Part shown: piece by piece, positions 47,875 to 56,789 of the stretch
Layout of the letters: every line of letters begins with the position of its first letter
How positions within the stretch are numbered: the first letter of the stretch is position 1
From: Pseudescherichia sp031979925
Lineage (GTDB): Bacteria; Pseudomonadota; Gammaproteobacteria; Enterobacterales; Enterobacteriaceae
DNA: 64,000 bases
Direction: 5' to 3'
NCBI RefSeq assembly: GCF_031979925.1
Contig: NZ_DALZFB010000015.1
Coordinates: 1-64,000 of the forward strand
Translations under genes and position numbers: made by a program
The notes under the pieces: model-generated
Told to the model about the DNA's origin: nothing
Database searches by the model: none
The model's input: the letters and a program-made list of their open reading frames with translations, nothing else

Positions 47875-48154
47875 GATTCGCGTTGAAGTGGCTTACGCCC
47901 TGCCGGAGAAGCAGTACCTGCAGCGCGTGACGCTGAGCGAAGGGGCAACGGTAGAAGAGGCGATTAACGCCTCTGGCCTGCTGGAGCTGCGCTCGGATAT
48001 CGATCTTGCGAAAAACAAAGTCGGTATCTTCAGCCGTCCGGTAAAGCTGGCCGACGCGGTGCAGGATGGTGACCGGGTAGAGATCTATCGCCCGCTGATT
48101 GCCGATCCGAAAGAGCTGCGGCGTAAGCGCGCAGAAAAAGCGGACGACGAATAG
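47864..48154 (+). CDS. ratB: RatB, RnfH-family ubiquitin-like protein
   Basis: A 96-residue beta-grasp protein of the RnfH family, with the conserved RVEVAYALPEKQYL start and DGDRVEIYRPLIADPKELRRKRAEK end. Always paired with ratA in gammaproteobacteria; it was proposed as the antitoxin in a RatAB/PasTI module, a claim that is disputed. It starts at GTG inside the end of ratA. A strong bidirectional terminator follows. Confidence 0.93.
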   Translation: MPDEIRVEVAYALPEKQYLQRVTLSEGATVEEAINASGLLELRSDIDLAKNKVGIFSRPVKLADAVQDGDRVEIYRPLIADPKELRRKRAEKADDE

Positions 48155-48169
48155 CGTCCTTGCTGGCAC

Positions 48170-48204
48170 AAAAAAAGCGCTCACTGAGCGCTTTTTGTTT
48201 TTTT
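48170..48204. terminator. Bidirectional terminator between ratB and bamE
   Basis: AAAAAAAGCGCTCA-CT-GAGCGCTTTTTG with A and T runs on both sides gives an intrinsic terminator for each of the two convergent genes. Confidence 0.93.
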
Positions 48205-48216
48205 ACCTGGCGGAAC

Positions 48217-48555
48217 CTAGTTGGTCAGGGCCGGTTTGTTGTCGATGTTGGTCAGCACACCGTTGCTGTTAAAGGTCAGGGTCAGCGTCTGCTGCGTGAC
48301 ATCCTCATGGCCAGGCTGCTGGCGGAACACGTAGAACCAGGTGTTGGTACCAAACGGATCGCTCATCATCGGGGTACCCAGCGCATAGGCAACCTGCTGT
48401 TGCGTCATGCCAATACGAATTTTAGAGATGTCGTTAGGTGCCAGATAGTTCCCCTGGTTGATATCTGGGCGGTAAACCACTTTCTCCAGAGTGGAACAGC
48501 CAGCAGTCATCATCAGAAGAACCGCTGCGGCAGCAGTCAGCGTTTTACAGCGCAT
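48217..48555 (-). CDS. bamE: Outer membrane assembly lipoprotein BamE
   Basis: A 112-residue lipoprotein of the BAM complex that stabilises BamA-BamD and helps insert beta-barrel proteins in the outer membrane. Lipobox MTAG-Cys20 follows a short signal peptide (MRCKTLTAAAAVLLM). The mature part matches SmpA/OmlA (YRPDINQGNYL, IGMTQQQVAYALGTP, WFYVFRQQPG). The ATG at 48555 is the E. coli start; a frame opening at 48597 would put 14 residues before the signal peptide. Confidence 0.96.
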   Translation of the reverse strand: MRCKTLTAAAAVLLMMTAGCSTLEKVVYRPDINQGNYLAPNDISKIRIGMTQQQVAYALGTPMMSDPFGTNTWFYVFRQQPGHEDVTQQTLTLTFNSNGVLTNIDNKPALTN

Positions 48556-48702
48556 AGTGATTTGGTTCCTTTTCGGGCCTGGTAGTACGCGGCTCATTTG
48601 TAATATGCCGATAATAATAGACCTTTAGCGAGTTTGAAACCTCTGCTATTGGATCCAGCGGCGATTTTATGTCTCACTATGACCCGGAATTAGCCGAAAA
48701 GT

Positions 48703-50364
48703 TTAGGCTGCGAGTAGTTCTTTCGCATTAGCCAGCGTGTTCCGGGTGACTTCGCTACCGCCCAGCAGACGCGCCAGCTCCTGCAACCGCGCCTTTTTAT
48801 CCAGCGGCTGCATGTGCGTCTCTGTCATAGCACCGTCGGTCTCTTTGCTGACGTAGAAGTGGTGGTGACCACAACCCGCCACCTGCGGCAGGTGCGTTAC
48901 GCACATCACTTGGGTGGACTCGCCGAGCTGGCGCAGCAGCTTACCAACTACGGCCGCGGTCGGGCCGCTGATACCTACGTCAACCTCATCGAAAATCAGC
49001 GCCGGGGTCTCCATCTTACGGGCGGTAATCACCTGGATCGCCAGAGCGATACGCGACAGCTCACCGCCGGAGGCGACCTTCGAGATGGCCTGCATCGGCT
49101 GGCCCGGGTTGGTGGTCACGCGGAACTCAATGCGGTCCGCGCCTTCCAGCGTCAGGTGACGCTCGTCAAAGCTGACGTCAATGTGGAAGCGACCGTGCGG
49201 CATCGACAGGGCATGCATGCTCTCGGTGATTAGCCCGCCCAGCTCCTGGGCATACTTCACTCGCTGCGCATGCAGCAGTTGCGCGGTGGCCAGCGCCTGC
49301 TGATGGTGCTTCTGCACCGCCAGGGAGAGCGTCTCCTGGGAGTCGGCCTGATCGTCAAGCTGCTGCTGCTCATCAAGCAGTGCCTGATAGTGCGCCGGCA
49401 GCTCTTCCGGAGTGACGTGGTGCTTGCGCGCCAGCGAAATCTGCTTCGCGATACGCTGCTCCAGCTCGTAGAGGCGGTTCGGATCGAGGTCGAGGCGGTC
49501 GCAGTAGTGGCGCAGCTCGTCGCTGGCCTCGCTCAGCTGAATGGCGGCCTCTTCCAGCATATCGAGCACGCTGGAGAGTTTGCTGTCCATGCCCACCAGC
49601 TCGGTGACCATCTGACGCGCGGTATAGAGCTGGCTCTGGAGGTTGGCGTCGTCGCTGTCGGCGAGCAGCGTCAGGGCGTGCTGGCTGGTGCTCAGCAGCT
49701 GACCGCTGTTGGCGAGACGCTTGTACTCTTCGTCGATGCGCTCAAACTCGCCCGGCTGCGGACTGAAGTCGTTCAGCTCTTTCAGCTGGTAGTGCAGCAG
49801 CTCGGCGCGAGCGCTGCGCTCCTGGCTCTGCTGCTGATGCTGGGCCAGCTCGCGGCAGCTGTGGTTCCACAGGCGGTAGTGCTCTGCCATCTGCTGGGTG
49901 AGGGCATACTCACCGGCATAGCCATCGAGCAGGGTTTTCTGGTGATCGGATTTGGTCAGCAGCTGATGCGCGTGCTGGCCGTGGATCTGAATGAGAAGCT
50001 GGCCCAGCTCGCGCAGCTGGGAGAGCGGCACCGCCGTGCCGTTAATAAAGCCGCGGGAGCGGCCGTCGCTGCTGATGACGCGGCGCAGCAGGCACTCACG
50101 GCCATCTTCTAGCTGGTTCTCTTCCAGCCAGCGCTGGGCAGCCGGGGTATCTTTCAGGGAAAAGCGGGCGCAGAGATCGGCGCGTGCGGCGTCGGTGCGA
50201 ACCATGTCCGCTTCCGCACGCCCGCCGAGGCACAGCCCGAGCGCATCGATGGCAATGGATTTACCCGCGCCGGTTTCGCCAGTAATGGCGGTCATGCCGC
50301 TGTGAAAATCAATTTCCAGCTCGCGAACAATTGCAAAATTACTGATGGTCAGTTGTGCCAGCAT
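48703..50364 (-). CDS. recN: DNA repair ATPase RecN
   Basis: A 553-residue SMC-like protein that helps repair double-strand breaks by recombination. Walker A is GETGAGKS near residue 30; two long coiled coils (about 160-360) flank a short hinge; the ABC signature region is SKVASGGELSRIALAIQV and Walker B is ALIFDEVDVGISG. The length equals that of E. coli RecN. A LexA box lies just upstream, so it is SOS-induced. It follows nadK on the same strand, separated by 86 bp. Confidence 0.97.
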   Translation of the reverse strand: MLAQLTISNFAIVRELEIDFHSGMTAITGETGAGKSIAIDALGLCLGGRAEADMVRTDAARADLCARFSLKDTPAAQRWLEENQLEDGRECLLRRVISSDGRSRGFINGTAVPLSQLRELGQLLIQIHGQHAHQLLTKSDHQKTLLDGYAGEYALTQQMAEHYRLWNHSCRELAQHQQQSQERSARAELLHYQLKELNDFSPQPGEFERIDEEYKRLANSGQLLSTSQHALTLLADSDDANLQSQLYTARQMVTELVGMDSKLSSVLDMLEEAAIQLSEASDELRHYCDRLDLDPNRLYELEQRIAKQISLARKHHVTPEELPAHYQALLDEQQQLDDQADSQETLSLAVQKHHQQALATAQLLHAQRVKYAQELGGLITESMHALSMPHGRFHIDVSFDERHLTLEGADRIEFRVTTNPGQPMQAISKVASGGELSRIALAIQVITARKMETPALIFDEVDVGISGPTAAVVGKLLRQLGESTQVMCVTHLPQVAGCGHHHFYVSKETDGAMTETHMQPLDKKARLQELARLLGGSEVTRNTLANAKELLAA

Positions 50365-50390
50365 AGCCGCTTTCCTGTATGAAAAACCAT

Positions 50391-50410
50391 AACTGTGTTT
50401 TCGTACAGTA
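50391..50410 (-). promoter_or_regulatory. LexA (SOS) box at the recN promoter
   Basis: CTGT-N8-ACAG occurs perfectly in TACTGTACGAAAACACAGTT (minus strand). The recN -10 (TATACT) lies immediately upstream with a TTTACT -35 at 16 bp, so LexA would cover the start site. Two weaker, partly degenerate boxes (around 50402-50417 and 50415-50430) overlap the promoter, as in E. coli recN. Confidence 0.85.
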
Positions 50411-50450
50411 TAAACAGGTTTTATATCCAGTAAAGCACCCGCCGTCGATT

Positions 50451-51329
50451 TCAGAACAATTTTTTTGACCAGCCGAGTTTGGAACTCAGGGTATTAAAGT
50501 AGCTGTAATCTTTCGGATGGATCAGGTTGAGATGGTAGTCACAGCGGCGGATTAACACATCCTCGCCCTCCTGGATCGGCAGCGCAATCTGGCTGTCGCA
50601 GCTGATCTCCAGATCGTTACGCCGGTGGGAGAAACGCAGGCGAATGGTGCTGCTGCTGTTGATTACCAGCGGGCGAGCTGAGAGCGTATGCGGGAACATC
50701 GGTACCAGGGTAATGGCGTCCAGCGACGGAGTCAGAATTGGGCCGCCCGCAGACAGCGAGTAGGCCGTAGAGCCGGTGGGGGTGGAGATGATCAGGCCAT
50801 CCGAGCGCTGGGAGAAGGCAAACACCTCATCGATATAGACCTCAAACTCGATCATATGCGCTACCTTGCCCGGATGGAGAACCACCTCATTGATGGCGGT
50901 GCTGATCCGCTTCTGGCAGTCATGCTGGCACACCTGCGCCTCCAGCAAAAAGCGCTTTTCGCTGATGTAGTGCCCTTCGAGCACGTCCGCCAGCTGCTGC
51001 TGGGCGTTGTCCGGATCGAGATCGGTCAGAAAGCCGAGGTTGCCACGGTTAATACCGATGACCTTAATATCGTAACGCGCCAGGGTGCGGGCCGCGCCGA
51101 GCATATTGCCGTCGCCGCCGACCACCACCGCCAGATCCGCCTGCTGGCCAATCTCCGCCAGCGTGCCGGTGCGCACGTTGGTGAGCTTTAGCTCCTGGGC
51201 AATCTGCTGCTCAACGATAACGTCATATCCCCGGCTGGACAGCCAGCGCCAGAGCATCTCATGTGTGGTCAGCGCCGTAGGGTGACGCGGGTGGCCGACA
51301 ATCCCAATACACGTGAAATGAGTACTCAT
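50451..51329 (-). CDS. nadK: NAD kinase NadK
   Basis: A 292-residue ATP-dependent NAD+ kinase, the source of NADP. The GGDGN motif (VVVGGDGNMLGAAR), the second NAD-kinase segment STPTGSTAYSLSAGGP and DLEISCDSQ are complete. Same length as E. coli NadK and nearly identical. The frame stays open far upstream (to 51887) because it runs antisense to grpE; the true ATG at 51329 (MSTHFTCIGIVGHPRHP) follows a GGAGT-like site. Divergent from grpE. Confidence 0.96.
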   Translation of the reverse strand: MSTHFTCIGIVGHPRHPTALTTHEMLWRWLSSRGYDVIVEQQIAQELKLTNVRTGTLAEIGQQADLAVVVGGDGNMLGAARTLARYDIKVIGINRGNLGFLTDLDPDNAQQQLADVLEGHYISEKRFLLEAQVCQHDCQKRISTAINEVVLHPGKVAHMIEFEVYIDEVFAFSQRSDGLIISTPTGSTAYSLSAGGPILTPSLDAITLVPMFPHTLSARPLVINSSSTIRLRFSHRRNDLEISCDSQIALPIQEGEDVLIRRCDYHLNLIHPKDYSYFNTLSSKLGWSKKLF

Positions 51330-51377
51330 TATCTGGAGTCCTTTTGCCAAATGAAGGGTGACAATCTTAAGGCTTCT

Positions 51378-51405
51378 CTTGAAACCGTAAAACTGATCCC
51401 CATAA
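51378..51405 (+). promoter_or_regulatory. Heat-shock (sigma-32) promoter of grpE
   Basis: CTTGAAA (51378-51384), 13-bp spacer, CCCCATAA (51398-51405): a near-perfect RpoH promoter (CTTGAAA-N11-16-CCCCATnT) about 46 bp before the grpE start. Confidence 0.93.
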
Positions 51406-51450
51406 TAAGCGAAGTTAGCGAGATCAATGCAAAAAAACGCGGAGAAATTC

Positions 51451-52044
51451 ATGAGTAGTAAAGAACAGAAAACGCCTGAGGGGCAAGCCCCGGAAGAAAT
51501 TATCACGGAGCAGCATGAAGAGGTTGAGGCAGTAGAGCCTGACGCTTCTGTTGAGCAGGTGGATCCGCGCGATGAGAAAATTGCGAACCTCGAAGCACAG
51601 CTGGTTGAGGCGCAAAATCGCGAGCGTGACGGTGTCCTGCGCATCAAAGCGGAGATGGAGAACCTGCGTCGCCGTACCGAGCTGGACATTGAGAAGGCGC
51701 ACAAGTTTGCGCTGGAGAAGTTTATCAATGAGCTGCTGCCGGTGATCGACAGCCTGGATCGCGCGCTGGAAGTGGCGGATAAAGCTAACCCAGAGCTGGC
51801 ACCGATGGTGGAAGGTATCGAGCTGACCATGAAGTCGATGCTGGACGTCGTGCGCAAGTTTGGCGTTGACGTGGTTGCCGACACCAACGTGCCGCTGGAT
51901 CCGAACGTTCACCAGGCGATTGCCATGGTTGAATCTGAAGATGTTGCAGCAGGCAACGTACTGGGCGTGATGCAGAAGGGTTACACCCTGAACGGCCGCA
52001 CCCTGCGCGCCGCGATGGTCACCGTCGCGAAAGCGAAGGGCTAA
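51451..52044 (+). CDS. grpE: Nucleotide exchange factor GrpE
   Basis: A 197-residue cochaperone that releases ADP from DnaK and acts as a thermosensor. An acidic, disordered N-terminus (1-40) leads to a long dimerising helix (about 40-135; NLEAQLVEAQNRERDGVLRIKAEMENLRRR) and a C-terminal beta domain (VPLDPNVHQAIAMVES, GYTLNGRTLRAAMVTVAK). Same length as in E. coli. The ATG at 51451 with GGAGA upstream is chosen over one 24 bp earlier. Transcribed from a sigma-32 promoter. Confidence 0.97.
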   Translation: MSSKEQKTPEGQAPEEIITEQHEEVEAVEPDASVEQVDPRDEKIANLEAQLVEAQNRERDGVLRIKAEMENLRRRTELDIEKAHKFALEKFINELLPVIDSLDRALEVADKANPELAPMVEGIELTMKSMLDVVRKFGVDVVADTNVPLDPNVHQAIAMVESEDVAAGNVLGVMQKGYTLNGRTLRAAMVTVAKAKG

Positions 52045-52072
52045 TCAGCACCACAGTAAGCACGGTGTAATT

Positions 52073-52159
52073 TGTAGGCCCGGTAAGCGAAGCGCCACCG
52101 GGCGTTACTGTGCTGAGGCTGCTATGCCGGGCGGCGGCTCATGCCTTGCCCGGCCTACA
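52073..52159. repeat. REP/BIME between grpE and corB
   Basis: Two inverted REP units, TGTAGGCCCGGTAAGCG...CACCGGGCG (52073-52104) and GCCGGGCGGCGGCTC...GCCCGGCCTACA (52125-52159), between two convergent genes. The pair forms stable hairpins and may limit read-through. Confidence 0.82.
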
Positions 52160-52163
52160 TCTT

Positions 52164-53450
52164 TTACTCTGTCACGCTCTCCCGCAGCGGTTTAACCGGC
52201 AGCACCTTCACCTGCTTAATCATGTTGTCCTGCACGTCGAGAATATCGATATCGTACTGGGCGATACGTACCCGCGTGCCTGCGGCGGGGATCTCCTCTA
52301 ACGCCTCCAGCAGCATGCCGTTGATGGTGCGCGCCTCCTCTTCCGGCAGCTGCCAGTTAAAGGCTTTATTTAGCTCGCGCACGTTGGCGGTGCCGTCGAT
52401 GATCACCGAGCCATCGTTTTGCGGCGTGACCTCTTCTGCGAGGGTAGGGGACATTGAGGTGGTAAAGTCGCCCACGATCTCTTCGAGAATATCCTCCACC
52501 GTCAGCAGGCCCTGCACGTCGCCGTACTCATCTACCACCAGCCCAACCTTCTTCTTGTTACGTTGGAATTTCACCAGCTGAACGCTGAGGGGGGTGCCTT
52601 CCGGGATGTAGTAGATCTCATCCGCCGCCCGGAGCAGCATCTCTTTAGTAAACTCCTGCTTCTCGGTCATCAGGCGATAGGCTTCGCGCACCCGCAGCAT
52701 GCTGATGGTGTCGTCCAGCGATTCGCGATAGAGCACGATGCGCCCATGCGGAGAGTGGGTTAGCTGGCGAACAATGGATTTCCAGTCGTCGTTGATATCG
52801 ATACCGACAATCTCATTGCGCGGCACCATGATGTCGTTAACGCTGACCTTCTCCAGATCCAGCACCGACAGCAGCATATCCTGGTTACGGCGTGACATCT
52901 GCGAGCGCGATTCATGCACGATGGTGCGCAGCTCCTCTTTACTCAGGGCGCTGCTCACCACGACGTCGGCCTTGATGCCTACCATGCGCATCAGCAGGCG
53001 GGTCACGGTGTTGAGCAGCCACACCAGCGGCATCATGACGATCTGCAGCGGCCCGAGCAGAACGCTGCTGGGGAAGGCGACCTTTTCCGGGTAGAGCGCG
53101 GCGATAGTTTTCGGCAGCACCTCGGCAAAGACCAGCACCACAAAGGTGAGTACCCCGGTCGCAATCGCCACCCCGGCGTTGCCGTAGAGACGCATTCCGA
53201 CAATGGTGCCGATAGCGGAGGCGAGGATGTTAACCAGGTTGTTGCCGATCAGCACCAGGCTGATGAGACGGTCAGGCTTGCGCAGCAATTTTTCAACGCG
53301 CTTTGCTGCGCGGTTGCCCTGCTTCGCCATGTGACGCAGCCGGTAGCGGTTCAGCGTCATCATGCCGGTTTCAGAGCCGGAGAAGTAGGCGGAGATCACC
53401 ACCATGACGATCAGCGTGATAATCAGCGTGGTGGTGGAGATGTGTTCCAA
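52164..53450 (-). CDS. corB: CNNM/CorB-type magnesium transport protein YfjD
   Basis: A 428-residue inner membrane protein with a DUF21/CNNM domain (about 1-180, with SAYFSGSETGMMTLNRYRL and the LVLIGNNLVNILAS helix), a CBS pair (about 200-340, VLDLEKVSVNDIMVPRNEI ... VDEYGDVQGLLTVEDILEEIVGDF) and a C-terminal CorC/HlyC domain. CNNM/CorB proteins act in Mg2+ transport. Same length as E. coli YfjD. It lies 29 bp downstream of ypjD and is probably cotranscribed with it. Confidence 0.93.
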   Translation of the reverse strand: MEHISTTTLIITLIVMVVISAYFSGSETGMMTLNRYRLRHMAKQGNRAAKRVEKLLRKPDRLISLVLIGNNLVNILASAIGTIVGMRLYGNAGVAIATGVLTFVVLVFAEVLPKTIAALYPEKVAFPSSVLLGPLQIVMMPLVWLLNTVTRLLMRMVGIKADVVVSSALSKEELRTIVHESRSQMSRRNQDMLLSVLDLEKVSVNDIMVPRNEIVGIDINDDWKSIVRQLTHSPHGRIVLYRESLDDTISMLRVREAYRLMTEKQEFTKEMLLRAADEIYYIPEGTPLSVQLVKFQRNKKKVGLVVDEYGDVQGLLTVEDILEEIVGDFTTSMSPTLAEEVTPQNDGSVIIDGTANVRELNKAFNWQLPEEEARTINGMLLEALEEIPAAGTRVRIAQYDIDILDVQDNMIKQVKVLPVKPLRESVTE

Positions 53451-53479
53451 GAGAGTTCCTTACGTCTTAACGGGTGTGC

Positions 53480-54271
53480 TTAGCCAGCAAACTGCTGAAC
53501 AACGCGGCTGCCAAAGTAGGCCAGCGTGAGAAGGCCTGCGCCCGCCACGTTAAACCAGACCACCGGGCGGCCGCGCCATCCTTTATGATAGTGCCCCCAC
53601 AGCAGAACGATATAGACAAACCAGGCAATGATTGAGAGCACCGCCTTATCAATGTTCTCCATGCTGAACAGATTACGCATGTAGAACAAGCCGGTGCAGA
53701 GCGTCAGGGTGAGCAGCACCACGCCGATCTGGGTGATGTGGAACATCTTGCGCTCGATGCTCATCAGCGGCGGCATCTCGCTGCTGAAGGCCAGGCGCTT
53801 GTTCTTCAGCTGGTAGTCGATCCACGCCAGCTGCAGGGCGTACATGGCAGCGATAATCAGCGTTGCATAGGCAAACAGCGACAGGCCAATGTGCACCATC
53901 ATGCCCGGCGTCGCTTCGAGGTGGGTGATGAACTCATTAGGTACAAAGGTGGCGAAGGCCAGGTTAATCAACGCGAAGGCGTAGACGATAGGCAGCAGCA
54001 GCCAGCCGCGATTCTTCGAGGCCACGATAGTCATTACCGTACAGATCATCAGACTGACCAGCGAGCCGACGTTGAGCAGGCTCAGGTTCTGTCCCGTATC
54101 GCCGTCGGGAAAAATGCGCGCCTCCAGGGCCAGCGCATGGCTCACCAGGGCGATGACCGCAGAGATGATAGCCATCCGTCGCCAGCCGCTGTTTTTTTGC
54201 AGCAGGCCGGGAATAATCAGCGCCAGACTGACGGAGTAAGCAATAAGCGCAAGCAGGGCAAAAACGGGCAT
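53480..54271 (-). CDS. ypjD: Inner membrane protein YpjD (cytochrome c assembly family)
   Basis: A 263-residue protein with about eight membrane helices, of the CcsA/CcmC-like heme-handling family; it carries the WxWx-related region only weakly. Conserved His in EATPGMMVHIGLSLFAYATLI and in LLWGHYHKGWRGRP would be the heme-side ligands in related proteins. The E. coli homologue has no proven role; the gene is linked in operon with corB here and in E. coli. Divergent from ffh. Confidence 0.9.
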   Translation of the reverse strand: MPVFALLALIAYSVSLALIIPGLLQKNSGWRRMAIISAVIALVSHALALEARIFPDGDTGQNLSLLNVGSLVSLMICTVMTIVASKNRGWLLLPIVYAFALINLAFATFVPNEFITHLEATPGMMVHIGLSLFAYATLIIAAMYALQLAWIDYQLKNKRLAFSSEMPPLMSIERKMFHITQIGVVLLTLTLCTGLFYMRNLFSMENIDKAVLSIIAWFVYIVLLWGHYHKGWRGRPVVWFNVAGAGLLTLAYFGSRVVQQFAG

Positions 54272-54364
54272 AGTGATGTCGATAGTTGCAGTAGATAGAA
54301 GAGAGGCAGTATAGCGTTACGCGACCTTACCTCCAACCCTTGCATCCCAACAGCAGCGGCTTCA

Positions 54365-54373
54365 TGTTATACT
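54365..54373 (+). promoter_or_regulatory. ffh promoter, extended -10
   Basis: TGTTATACT, an extended -10 (TG-N-TATACT), with no good -35 at normal spacing, lies 64 bp before the ffh start in the ypjD-ffh gap. Confidence 0.5.
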
Positions 54374-54436
54374 GCCGCAAAATCGTATTTATGTGTCGCT
54401 CAGGCGGCCAACCGTTTCCACCCCAGGTGAAAGACA

Positions 54437-55801
54437 ATGTTTGATAATTTAACCGATCGTTTGTCGCGCACGTTGCGCAATATCAGTGGCCGTGGACGCC
54501 TCACCGAAGAGAACATCAAAGAGACGCTGCGCGAAGTGCGAATGGCACTGCTGGAAGCGGACGTCGCCCTGCCGGTTGTACGCGAGTTCATTAACCGCGT
54601 AAAAGAAAAATCGGTTGGTCATGAAGTTAACAAAAGCCTGACCCCAGGTCAGGAGTTCGTCAAAATCGTACGCGGCGAGCTGGTTGCGGCGATGGGCGAA
54701 GAGAACCAGGTGCTTAACCTGGCCGCGCAGCCGCCTGCGGTGGTGCTGATGGCGGGCCTGCAGGGTGCGGGTAAAACTACCAGCGTCGGTAAGCTAGGTA
54801 AGTTCCTGCGCGAGAAGCACAAGAAGAAGGTGCTGGTGGTCTCTGCCGACGTCTATCGCCCGGCGGCGATCAAACAGCTTGAGACCCTGGCTCAACAGGT
54901 CGGCGTCGATTTCTTCCCGTCCGACGTGGCGCAGAAACCGGTTGATATCGTTAACGCGGCGCTGAAAGAGGCGAAGCTGAAGTTCTACGACGTGCTGCTG
55001 GTGGATACCGCCGGTCGTCTGCACGTTGACGAAGCGATGATGGACGAGATCAAACACGTCCACGCCGCCATTAATCCGGTAGAGACGCTGTTCGTGGTCG
55101 ATGCCATGACCGGTCAGGACGCCGCCAATACGGCGAAGGCGTTCAACGAAGCGCTGCCGCTGACCGGCGTGGTGCTGACCAAGGTCGACGGTGACGCCCG
55201 CGGCGGTGCGGCGCTCTCTATTCGCCACATCACCGGCAAGCCGATCAAGTTCCTCGGCGTGGGTGAGAAAACTGAAGCCCTGGAGCCGTTCCACCCGGAT
55301 CGTATCGCCTCCCGTATCCTCGGTATGGGCGACGTGCTGTCGCTGATCGAAGATATCGAGAGCAAGGTAGACCGCGCTCAGGCAGAGAAGCTGGCGAACA
55401 AGCTGAAGAAGGGCGACGGCTTTGACCTCACCGACTTCCTTGAGCAGCTCAAGCAGATGAAGAACATGGGCGGCATGGCCAGCCTGATGGGCAAGCTGCC
55501 GGGCATGGGCCAGCTGCCGGACAACGTTAAATCCCAGATGGACGACAAAATTCTGGTGCGTATGGAGGCGATCATCAACTCGATGACGCTGAAAGAGCGC
55601 GCCAACCCGGACATCATCAAAGGCTCCCGCAAGCGCCGTATCGCGGCGGGCTGCGGCATGCAGGTGCAGGACGTCAACCGTCTGCTGAAGCAGTTCGATG
55701 ACATGCAGCGCATGATGAAAAAGATGAAGAAGGGCGGGATGGCAAAAATGATGCGTAGCATGAAGGGGATGATGCCGCCCGCAGGTTTCCCGAAGCGCTG
55801 A
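54437..55801 (+). CDS. ffh: Signal recognition particle protein Ffh
   Basis: The 454-residue SRP54 GTPase that, with 4.5S RNA, targets nascent membrane proteins to FtsY. N domain at 1-90, G domain about 95-295 with GLQGAGKTT (P loop), DTAGRLHVDE, TKVDGDARGG and the GVGEK insertion; the methionine-rich M domain (about 300-450; LEQLKQMKNMGGMASLMGKLPGMG ...) binds signal peptides and RNA. One residue longer than E. coli Ffh. AGGTG precedes the ATG. Confidence 0.97.
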   Translation: MFDNLTDRLSRTLRNISGRGRLTEENIKETLREVRMALLEADVALPVVREFINRVKEKSVGHEVNKSLTPGQEFVKIVRGELVAAMGEENQVLNLAAQPPAVVLMAGLQGAGKTTSVGKLGKFLREKHKKKVLVVSADVYRPAAIKQLETLAQQVGVDFFPSDVAQKPVDIVNAALKEAKLKFYDVLLVDTAGRLHVDEAMMDEIKHVHAAINPVETLFVVDAMTGQDAANTAKAFNEALPLTGVVLTKVDGDARGGAALSIRHITGKPIKFLGVGEKTEALEPFHPDRIASRILGMGDVLSLIEDIESKVDRAQAEKLANKLKKGDGFDLTDFLEQLKQMKNMGGMASLMGKLPGMGQLPDNVKSQMDDKILVRMEAIINSMTLKERANPDIIKGSRKRRIAAGCGMQVQDVNRLLKQFDDMQRMMKKMKKGGMAKMMRSMKGMMPPAGFPKR

Positions 55802-55840
55802 TATGGCCTGGCTTACTTGCCTGCGATTTCGATGTATTGA

Positions 55841-55868
55841 TTGCTTTTTGCCGGGAAACGAGTAAAAT
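55841..55868 (+). promoter_or_regulatory. Promoter of the rpsP-rimM-trmD-rplS operon
   Basis: TTGCTT (55841-55846), 16-bp spacer, TAAAAT (55863-55868), 74 bp before rpsP. A GC-rich discriminator-like stretch (TTTTCGGGC) follows, in line with growth-rate control. Confidence 0.6.
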
Positions 55869-55886
55869 TTTCGGGCTTTTAATATG

Positions 55887-55924
55887 ACACCGGGCTCCGT
55901 TCCTCGACGGGGCCTGGTGTTTTA
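55887..55924 (+). other. Leader hairpin upstream of rpsP
   Basis: ACACCGGGC and GCCTGGTGT pair (one mismatch) and are followed by TTTTATT, so the leader hairpin looks like a terminator placed between promoter and rpsP. It could be an attenuator setting operon expression; the E. coli leader has, from memory, a nearly identical sequence. Confidence 0.6.
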
Positions 55925-55942
55925 TTCACACAAGAGGATGTT

Positions 55943-56191
55943 ATGGTAACTATTCGTTTAGCTCGTCACGGCGCTAAAAAGCGTCCGTTCTACCAGGTTG
56001 TTGTTACTGACAGCCGTAATGCACGCAACGGTCGCTTCATTGAGCGCGTTGGTTTCTTCAACCCGATCGCTAGCGAAAAAGAAGAAGGCACCCGCCTGGA
56101 TCTGGATCGCATCGCTCACTGGGTTGGCCAGGGCGCTACCGTTTCCGATCGCGTTGCTACGCTGATCAAAGAAGCAAACAAAGCAGCTTAA
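55943..56191 (+). CDS. rpsP: 30S ribosomal protein S16
   Basis: An 82-residue ribosomal protein needed for 30S assembly, binding 16S rRNA. It starts MVTIRLARHGAKKRPFYQVV, the S16 signature, and has the E. coli length. AGAGGA lies 7 bp before the ATG. First gene of the rpsP-rimM-trmD-rplS operon. Confidence 0.98.
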   Translation: MVTIRLARHGAKKRPFYQVVVTDSRNARNGRFIERVGFFNPIASEKEEGTRLDLDRIAHWVGQGATVSDRVATLIKEANKAA

Positions 56192-56209
56192 TCTGTCACG
56201 GTGGTCATG

Positions 56210-56746
56210 ATGAGCATTAAAGCACCTGTTGAACCGATCGTATTGGGAAAAATGGGTTCTTGCTACGGGATCCGTGGTTGGCTCAGAGTGTTTTCCTCCA
56301 CTGAAGACGCTGAAAGCATTTTTGATTACCAGCCCTGGTTTATCCAGAAGGCCGGTAAGTGGCAGATGGTCGAGCTGGAAAGCTGGCGTCACCACAATCA
56401 GGACATCGTCATTAAGCTGAAAGGCATTGATGACCGTGATGCTGCGAATGCGCTGACTAATTGTGAAATTGTCGTGGATTCGTCGCAGTTGCCGCCGCTC
56501 ACTGAGGGTGACTACTACTGGAAAGACCTTATGGGCTGCCAGGTAGTGACTACAGAGGGGTACGCCCTGGGGAAAGTCATCGATATGATGGAAACCGGGT
56601 CAAATGACGTTCTCGTCATCAAGGCAAATCTGAAAGATGCGTTTGGTATCAAGGAGCGGCTGGTTCCGTTCCTCGATGGACAGGTTATCAAGAAAGTCGA
56701 TCTCACTACTCGCACAATCGAAGTAGATTGGGATCCTGGTTTTTAA
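56210..56746 (+). CDS. rimM: Ribosome maturation factor RimM
   Basis: A 178-residue 16S rRNA processing factor that binds S19 during 30S head assembly. N-terminal beta-barrel (PIVLGKMGSCYGIRGWLRVFS) and C-terminal PRC-barrel (YYWKDLMGCQVVTTEG ... FGIKERLVPFLDGQVI). Three potential starts lie close together (GTG 56201, ATG 56207, ATG 56210); I use 56210, which gives MSIKAPVEPIVLG and a GGTGG site at fair distance. Slightly shorter than E. coli RimM (182), the difference being at the N-terminus. Confidence 0.94.
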   Translation: MSIKAPVEPIVLGKMGSCYGIRGWLRVFSSTEDAESIFDYQPWFIQKAGKWQMVELESWRHHNQDIVIKLKGIDDRDAANALTNCEIVVDSSQLPPLTEGDYYWKDLMGCQVVTTEGYALGKVIDMMETGSNDVLVIKANLKDAFGIKERLVPFLDGQVIKKVDLTTRTIEVDWDPGF

Positions 56747-56789
56747 ACCTCCGGATAAACGGTAGGCACGGCACGATGGGGATTGGCTT

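Noticed and set aside
49270..50112. 280-codon plus-strand frame
   Set aside because: Antisense to recN; Leu/Val/Gln-rich shadow without domain.
51330..51887. Upstream part of a 478-codon frame ending with nadK
   Set aside because: It is antisense to the strongly conserved grpE and its promoter; NadK similarity begins exactly at the ATG at 51329.
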